6,160 nt of DNA from Methanosphaera sp. Its GTDB lineage: Archaea > Methanobacteriota > Methanobacteria > Methanobacteriales > Methanobacteriaceae. The translations under genes were made by a program, and so were the position numbers. The notes under the pieces are model-generated. The model saw nothing but the letters and a program-made list of their open reading frames with translations. It did not search any database and was not told the DNA's origin. Of the stretch, positions 4,101 to 6,160 are shown piece by piece. The stretch covers positions 1-6,160 of the forward strand of contig DUHK01000098.1 in assembly GCA_013330915.1 (NCBI GenBank), in the 5' to 3' direction. Position 1 is the first letter of the stretch; every line of letters starts with the position of its first letter.

Positions 4101-6160
4101 ATCTTAGTTATGCATCTTTAAATAATGTGTTCTATATTTATCTTGGTGAGAATAATTTTGATCAATTCGGTAGAATCCATTATCTTGACCCTCAATCATG
4201 GGAGGATTGGTGGGTGTCTCCTAAAAATCGGGCAGTACTGGCCGAAACGAATGAATTGGTTGCAACAGGAAACAGTGCACCTAATCATGGAATAGTAAAA
4301 ACCACCTCTGAAGGTATATGGGTATACCAGTTTTACTTGCTGCATAGGGCCATTATCGGTACAAACTTTTTCCAGGACATGCTTGGTATAGAATACAGGT
4401 TCATTCCAAATGAAGTGGAATACACTGCTAAAATTAATAACATTCACGTTCCTCAAAAAGTTAACATAACTGTTAACAAAAAATGGGATGATTCAGACAA
4501 CAAAGATGGTTTAAGACCTGAAAATATCACTCTTGTTCTTAAATCAAACGGAGTTGAATTAGAAACCATTTTATTAGGTGAATTTAATAACTGGACATAC
4601 AGCGTTAAAGATTTACCTAAATATGCTGAAGGTTCTTTAGTAAACTATACTATTGAAGAATTAAATGTTCCTGATGGTTATAACGTATCTTATTCAACAA
4701 TGATTCGTAACGATTCATATATTGATACATTCATACATGTTGAATTAGTTTCTGTTGAAGGAAATGAAAGTACTTACAAAGTTTACATAACTAACAGCAG
4801 TAACGAAGTTATTCGTGGTGAAATCGATATATTTGACAGTACTGGTGAAAGAATTGCTTTTGGTGGATTATATGATGGTTACTACAACTTAGTATGGCCA
4901 ACAAATAAAACATTCAATGTAAAAATCATTTATGCAGCAAATGGCAAATATAGGGAAAGTGAAAAAACATTCACTCAAGACGATCTTGAAGTTTCAGGTG
5001 AAAAAGAAGAGATCTCACTTACTGATTTAACATTCACAGCTGTTAACACACACATTCCAAAAGTCATCAACTTCACAATAAGTAAAATTTGGAATGATAC
5101 TGATAATAATGATGGTTTAAGACCAGTAAATATTACAGTTCAACTTTTAGCTAACGGTGAAGAATATGGTGAACAAATAGTCTTGAACCAATCAAATAAC
5201 TGGACTAACACATTTGAGAATTTACCTGAATACATCAATGGTAAAATAGTTGATTATTCAATTAAAGAAATAGTTATTTCCGACGATTATAATGTGACAT
5301 ATGGTACTGTTGATGAAGACACTCAACATAAAGTTGAAGTTAACACAATTCTTGAAATAGTGGATGTGGATGAAACTGAAAGTGGTATTGAAGGTACATT
5401 TGCAATAAGAGTTAAAGATCAATTTAAACAGCCAGTAACTCAAGGTAATGTTGTTGTTTATGATAATGGTGGAAATGTTGTTGTTAACACAACAGTTACA
5501 AATGGAACAGTTATTGTTACACTTCCAGTAGACTTATCTGAAAACGGTAAGTATCCTGAAAGTTATCCTATGTTACCTGAATTGTTATATAATTATACAA
5601 TAGTATATGAAGAAAATGATAAATATCTTGGAAGCAATTCAAGTTTCACGTTAAGTGATGTTATCACTCACTTAGGTGGAAATCAATATGAACCACCATG
5701 GAAGTTAACTGACGGATCATGGGTATATTGTATGCAACCTCACAAATATGGAACACCTAATGATTATACTATGAATTACGTGCCAGTACCATTTAACACC
5801 AGGTTTATCAATAGAATAACAGGTGAAGATGTCACTGATTACGTGTTAACATTCGTATATAATCACATGAATGATTTAGAGAATTTCACAGAAGTGGAAG
5901 AAGGTAGTGGAATTGCTAACTTCCAAATCCAAAGAGCTATTGAAATAATGTGTGGACATTGGAACATGGTTCCAGATTTCAGACATATTGATCATTCAGC
6001 AAGCTGTAATCCATTTACTAAATCAGGACACAAATTAAGTTATTATATATCCGAAGCAGTAGACCTTGTTGAAAATGGTCAGGCAGTTCAAGTAAGAGGT
6101 ATTAAAAACGTAACCTCTGAAGGAGTATGGATGTATGAATTCTCAGAATATAAACCATAC
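1061..6160 (+). CDS. Giant secreted adhesin-like protein with Cna_B repeats and inserted Ig-like and thioester-like domains (C-terminus outside window)
   Basis: The frame is open for 1700 codons with no stop. Residues 1-27 are a Sec signal peptide, 28-326 an Asn/Gln/Thr-rich and unrecognised N-terminal region, and 327 onward a chain of seven Cna_B-type repeats. Repeats 5-7 hold Ig-like insertions (about 810-929, 1226-1310, 1430-1531). Repeats 5 and 7 also hold a second inserted domain with a Tyr-Cys motif (930-1114 and 1532 onward) resembling adhesin thioester domains. Cna_B repeats in known surface proteins form stiff stalks locked by Lys-Asn isopeptide bonds; repeats 1, 3, 5 and 6 keep Lys, Glu and Asn at the expected positions. 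Mature-protein cysteines are few (588, 767, 946, 1557, 1631, 1649). I count about 60 Asn-x-Ser/Thr sequons by eye, so heavy N-glycosylation is plausible in an archaeon. The likely role is attachment to host tissue, diet particles or other microbes. No anchor is visible because the end is missing. No gene symbol is justified. Confidence 0.93.
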   Translation, partial: MKFNKKYCLLFLMTLLVLLLGAGMVSASEAGDNVEVIKDNNGLSAPVNYDVDKVVQPDYKSGANVEKTSTIDKYSQDLTENSFVNQTETNVNNQNTSTANQGAKIVYGSATDGKLINLADLTRLNLQESQDVTTNISVIDFNLNNPGNALENSIINQMTDTSKLTANDLTSDENMTPIFTEVEINDNPNNVITKTSQNNLKTADGDLPEKIRANVTEVFDDFDNKYNSRVTSGYYTYSFYRNNTSLYTPIYIYHTSNITTNKTALLDKYNANGVEYTRIRLVLPSSRPTGYLPSVATNSTRVYEETVDGVTYKVTEYNYVVTYKLQNITLSVYKNWNDSNDNDKLRPAEYTYNVYANDVLNGTYTLPKSTTTKTFNNVPVYNETTGEEIVYRVEEVNVPENYTVSYANYTISARNLRWNITNFHNVNRVFFNVSMVWDDNNDQDGLRGTSYQLVYIRNNNITSGQTSLRLQPSGDWFNSTNKTRLVSGVEANYNLYYAGKSRYNTTITNTTEILESGDVLVNYIITNKHIPETINFTVQKVWNDYGNKENLRPEQITINLLANGETIRSVVLNDENEWYYDFGEFDVCSAGKRISYTFSEDGVPEMYTSSISSSGGRYTITNSYYTEVNLTVNWDDNDNQGDTRPINLAFYLKANDEDYAMMYLSDLNNWKYTFKRLPIYNEEGNKIVYSVEQTNLPNFYVEELEVEGHNFNFTNKFISVISMNISKNWSDFDDFDGLRPDELEVQILANGEVYKTVTLNAQNNWTCEVTQLPKYINGTRVTYTVNETVPFGYVEEYDVISKEIKLEDKVEINFELYSLTSEVATYKVYVTNMTRDVVTEGNIVIKDSDGTVIMDSSLADGFVTFTKPTVDIELGRYTYNDSIGEYVFIPYTAKTIEKFNISVYYGGNNKYEANETKFTDEDVYTYYTLGSKTGNPFDMDGVWSYCLNYTEKDPMQNFIYLANQTPVAMPYYKYALTNETILNQKDGSNVVEYLKTLIYNHMYDTVNFTQSSHYLSYASLNNVFYIYLGENNFDQFGRIHYLDPQSWEDWWVSPKNRAVLAETNELVATGNSAPNHGIVKTTSEGIWVYQFYLLHRAIIGTNFFQDMLGIEYRFIPNEVEYTAKINNIHVPQKVNITVNKKWDDSDNKDGLRPENITLVLKSNGVELETILLGEFNNWTYSVKDLPKYAEGSLVNYTIEELNVPDGYNVSYSTMIRNDSYIDTFIHVELVSVEGNESTYKVYITNSSNEVIRGEIDIFDSTGERIAFGGLYDGYYNLVWPTNKTFNVKIIYAANGKYRESEKTFTQDDLEVSGEKEEISLTDLTFTAVNTHIPKVINFTISKIWNDTDNNDGLRPVNITVQLLANGEEYGEQIVLNQSNNWTNTFENLPEYINGKIVDYSIKEIVISDDYNVTYGTVDEDTQHKVEVNTILEIVDVDETESGIEGTFAIRVKDQFKQPVTQGNVVVYDNGGNVVVNTTVTNGTVIVTLPVDLSENGKYPESYPMLPELLYNYTIVYEENDKYLGSNSSFTLSDVITHLGGNQYEPPWKLTDGSWVYCMQPHKYGTPNDYTMNYVPVPFNTRFINRITGEDVTDYVLTFVYNHMNDLENFTEVEEGSGIANFQIQRAIEIMCGHWNMVPDFRHIDHSASCNPFTKSGHKLSYYISEAVDLVENGQAVQVRGIKNVTSEGVWMYEFSEYKPY
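1142..2038 (+). other. N-terminal low-complexity segment and unrecognised domain (residues 28-326)
   Basis: Residues 28 to about 205 are rich in Asn, Thr, Gln, Ser and Asp with few aromatics, and read as a flexible linker or disordered segment. From about 208 the composition changes: many Tyr, Val and Arg residues in alternating patterns (around 227-325) suggest a beta-rich domain directly before the first Cna_B repeat. I do not recognise its family. As the most N-terminal folded unit it is well placed to be a tip or ligand-binding domain, but that is inference from position only. Confidence 0.5.
2039..2335 (+). repeat. Cna_B repeat 1 (residues 327-425)
   Basis: The opening strand Val-Tyr-Lys-Asn-Trp (Lys334) is followed by an Asp/Asn-rich loop ending Leu-Arg-Pro. 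A Tyr-Arg-Val-Glu-Glu strand (Glu395 at the usual catalytic position) and a closing Ile-Thr-Asn (Asn422) complete the set. All three residues needed for an intramolecular isopeptide bond in this family are present. Confidence 0.85.
2342..2644 (+). repeat. Cna_B repeat 2, isopeptide residues lost (residues 428-528)
   Basis: The repeat frame is clear (Val-Trp-Asp-Asp, Asp-Gly-Leu-Arg, closing Ile-Thr-Asn-Lys-His-Ile-Pro). However, the position two before Trp is Met435 instead of Lys, and the Glu position reads Tyr497. The usual Pro after Leu-Arg is Gly. Asn527 remains. This repeat should fold but is unlikely to form the covalent bond. Confidence 0.75.
2657..2929 (+). repeat. Cna_B repeat 3 (residues 533-623)
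   Basis: It contains Val-Gln-Lys-Val-Trp (Lys540), Asn-Leu-Arg-Pro, the strand Ile-Asn-Leu-Leu-Ala-Asn-Gly, Tyr-Thr-Phe-Ser-Glu (Glu600) and a closing Thr-Ile-Thr-Asn (Asn622). The full isopeptide triad is in place. It carries a lone Cys588 in the middle, which has no partner within the repeat. Confidence 0.85.
2930..3208 (+). repeat. Cna_B repeat 4, isopeptide residues lost (residues 624-716)
   Basis: The frame is recognisable (Asn-Trp-Asp-Asp-Asn-Asp, Arg-Pro, Asn-Asn-Trp-Lys-Tyr, closing Phe-Thr-Asn at 715). The Lys position is Val632 and the catalytic Glu position is Gln693, although the preceding residue is Glu. Like repeat 2, it has lost the reactive residues together while keeping the terminal Asn. 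Confidence 0.78.
3212..3487 (+). repeat. Cna_B repeat 5, first part (residues 718-809), interrupted by inserted domains
   Basis: This part contains Ile-Ser-Lys-Asn-Trp (Lys727), Asp-Gly-Leu-Arg-Pro, Leu-Ala-Asn-Gly-Glu, Asn-Asn-Trp, Leu-Pro-Lys-Tyr and Tyr-Thr-Val-Asn-Glu (Glu787), then a Phe-Gly-Tyr turn. There is no closing Ile-Thr-Asn strand here. The chain passes into an Ig-like domain and then a large Cys-motif domain; the closing strand appears at 4403-4453 with Asn1127. Cys767 is unpaired within the repeat. Confidence 0.8.
3488..3847 (+). other. Ig-like domain 1, inserted in Cna_B repeat 5 (residues 810-929)
   Basis: It shows the alternating hydrophobic strands of an Ig-like fold: Tyr-Lys-Val-Tyr-Val-Thr-Asn, Gly-Asn-Ile-Val-Ile-Lys-Asp-Ser-Asp-Gly, then Phe-Asn-Ile-Ser-Val-Tyr-Tyr-Gly-Gly-Asn-Asn-Lys-Tyr near the end. 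The last signature (aliphatic strand, then Asn-x-Lys-Tyr) is typical of the Ig-like repeats of methanogen adhesin-like proteins and recurs in the domains at 4736-4990 and 5348-5653. Confidence 0.6.
3848..4402 (+). other. Thioester-like domain 1, probably inactive (residues 930-1114)
   Basis: Gly-Val-Trp-Ser-Tyr-Cys-Leu-Asn (Cys946) matches the Tyr-Cys-hydrophobic-Asn/Asp entry motif of internal-thioester domains (TED, TQXA family) of Gram-positive adhesins. The domain is homologous to that at 5654-6160. Both share Tyr-Asn-His-Met (from 999) and Asn-Phe-Thr, a His-x-Leu/Ile-Asp segment, and a closing Thr-Ser-Glu-Gly-aliphatic-Trp-aliphatic-Tyr-x-Phe (Trp1087). The Gln expected to bond to the cysteine is missing: the aligned stretch is Asn-Asn-Val (1021-1023). 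I read it as a degenerate copy that keeps the fold. Family assignment is from motif pattern only. Confidence 0.5.
4403..4453 (+). repeat. Closing strand of Cna_B repeat 5 (residues 1115-1131)
   Basis: The chain returns to Cna_B sequence with Tyr-Thr-Ala-Lys-Ile-Asn-Asn-Ile-His-Val-Pro. Aligned with the uninterrupted repeat 2 end (Thr-Asn-Lys-His-Ile-Pro) and with 5030-5059, Asn1127 (two before His) takes the place of the bonding Asn. Lys727 and Asn1127 would then be joined across about 400 residues of sequence. Confidence 0.6.
4454..4735 (+). repeat. Cna_B repeat 6, first part (residues 1132-1225)
   Basis: This part contains Val-Asn-Lys-Lys-Trp (Lys1140), Asp-Gly-Leu-Arg-Pro, Asn-Asn-Trp-Thr-Tyr, Leu-Pro-Lys-Tyr and Tyr-Thr-Ile-Glu-Glu (Glu1200), then Val-Pro-Asp-Gly-Tyr. 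The closing strand is displaced to 4991-5059 by an Ig-like domain. From about here the codons become poorer in G-ending forms than in the upstream part of the gene. Confidence 0.82.
4736..4990 (+). other. Ig-like domain 2, inserted in Cna_B repeat 6 (residues 1226-1310)
   Basis: Tyr-Lys-Val-Tyr-Ile-Thr-Asn-Ser, Gly-Glu-Ile-Asp-Ile-Phe-Asp-Ser-Thr-Gly and Phe-Asn-Val-Lys-Ile-Ile-Tyr-Ala-Ala-Asn-Gly-Lys-Tyr align directly with Ig-like domain 1. Unlike domains 1 and 3, it is followed by only a short Glu/Lys linker and then the Cna_B closing strand. It may be the ancestral insertion, before a Cys-motif domain was added or after one was lost. Confidence 0.6.
4991..5059 (+). repeat. Closing strand of Cna_B repeat 6 (residues 1311-1333)
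   Basis: A Glu/Lys/Ser linker leads to Phe-Thr-Ala-Val-Asn-Thr-His-Ile-Pro. Asn1329 sits two before His, as in the closing strands of repeats 2 and 5. With Lys1140 and Glu1200 it completes the isopeptide triad of repeat 6. Confidence 0.65.
5060..5347 (+). repeat. Cna_B repeat 7, first part (residues 1334-1429)
   Basis: This part contains Ile-Ser-Lys-Ile-Trp (Lys1342), Asn-Asp-Gly-Leu-Arg-Pro, Leu-Leu-Ala-Asn-Gly-Glu-Glu, Asn-Asn-Trp, Leu-Pro-Glu-Tyr and Tyr-Ser-Ile-Lys-Glu (Glu1403). Interrupted like repeats 5 and 6; its closing Asn strand would lie beyond the right edge. Confidence 0.82.
5348..5653 (+). other. Ig-like domain 3, inserted in Cna_B repeat 7 (residues 1430-1531)
   Basis: The segment Phe-Ala-Ile-Arg-Val-Lys-Asp through Gln-Gly-Asn-Val-Val-Val-Tyr-Asp-Asn-Gly-Gly, then Asn-Gly-Thr-Val-Ile-Val-Thr-Leu, and finally Tyr-Thr-Ile-Val-Tyr-Glu-Glu-Asn-Asp-Lys-Tyr-Leu-Gly-Ser, is a clear bacterial/archaeal Ig-like repeat. 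Of the three it is the closest to the standard form, including the Asn-x-Lys-Tyr-x-x-Ser end. Confidence 0.7.
5654..6160 (+). other. Thioester-like domain 2, possibly active (residues 1532-1700, runs off the window)
   Basis: Gly-Ser-Trp-Val-Tyr-Cys-Met-Gln (Cys1557) is the entry motif. Tyr-Asn-His-Met begins at 1600, and Asn-Phe-Gln-Ile-Gln-Arg-Ala-Ile-Glu-Ile follows, where Gln1624 in Gln-x-Ala-Ile resembles the TQXA(I/V)W motif whose Gln bonds to the Cys in thioester domains. Cys to Gln is 67 residues, shorter than I recall for well-studied examples. Trp1690 ends the segment shared with domain 1. Two extra cysteines (1631, 1649) are absent from domain 1 and could form a disulfide. Known thioester domains capture host amines covalently; activity here is inference. 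Confidence 0.55.

Noticed and set aside
4196..4456. Minus-strand open frame of 86 codons
   Set aside because: Antisense to the first thioester-like domain; no start signal or recognisable motif.

Overview
The window looks like DNA from a host-associated methanogenic archaeon of the order Methanobacteriales (Methanosphaera or Methanobrevibacter type). This is an inference from four things: the very low G+C, an 808-base gene-free divergent region, archaeal-style AGGAG/GGGAGG ribosome binding sites, and a very large Asn/Thr-rich secreted adhesin-like protein. Genus cannot be fixed from this window. A low-G+C Gram-positive bacterium is the main alternative, because the adhesin's domain types are best known from that group.

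Layout. Bases 1-252 (minus strand) hold the N-terminal 84 codons of a universal stress protein (UspA family), cut by the left edge. Bases 253-1060 are a very A+T-rich divergent intergenic region with no convincing gene. Its right end carries two inverted repeats just upstream of the next gene: a 13-bp imperfect stem at 994-1025 and a perfect 8-bp AT dyad at 1034-1051 that touches the Shine-Dalgarno. Bases 1061-6160 (plus strand) are one uninterrupted reading frame, 1700 codons without a stop, cut by the right edge.

The large protein starts with a Sec signal peptide (cleavage predicted after residue 27). A long Asn/Gln/Thr-rich segment and an unrecognised region follow (residues 28-326). Then come seven Cna_B-type (collagen-binding B / SpaA-like) repeats, each opening with a Lys-x-Trp-type strand and an Asp/Asn-rich loop ending in Leu-Arg-Pro or a variant. 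Repeats 1-4 are simple. Repeats 5, 6 and 7 are interrupted before their last strand by an Ig-like domain. In repeats 5 and 7 a second, larger inserted domain follows, with a Tyr-Cys-hydrophobic-Asn/Gln motif. That domain resembles the internal-thioester (TED/TQXA) domains of Gram-positive adhesins. The copy in repeat 7 keeps a Gln-x-Ala-Ile motif; the copy in repeat 5 does not.

Taken together, this is a secreted, probably cell-surface fibre. Its stalk repeats are likely stabilised by intramolecular Lys-Asn isopeptide bonds, with one possibly reactive covalent-binding head and one degenerate head displayed as side insertions along the stalk. The cell-wall anchor would lie beyond the window. 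The stress protein and the adhesin are divergent and need not be functionally linked.
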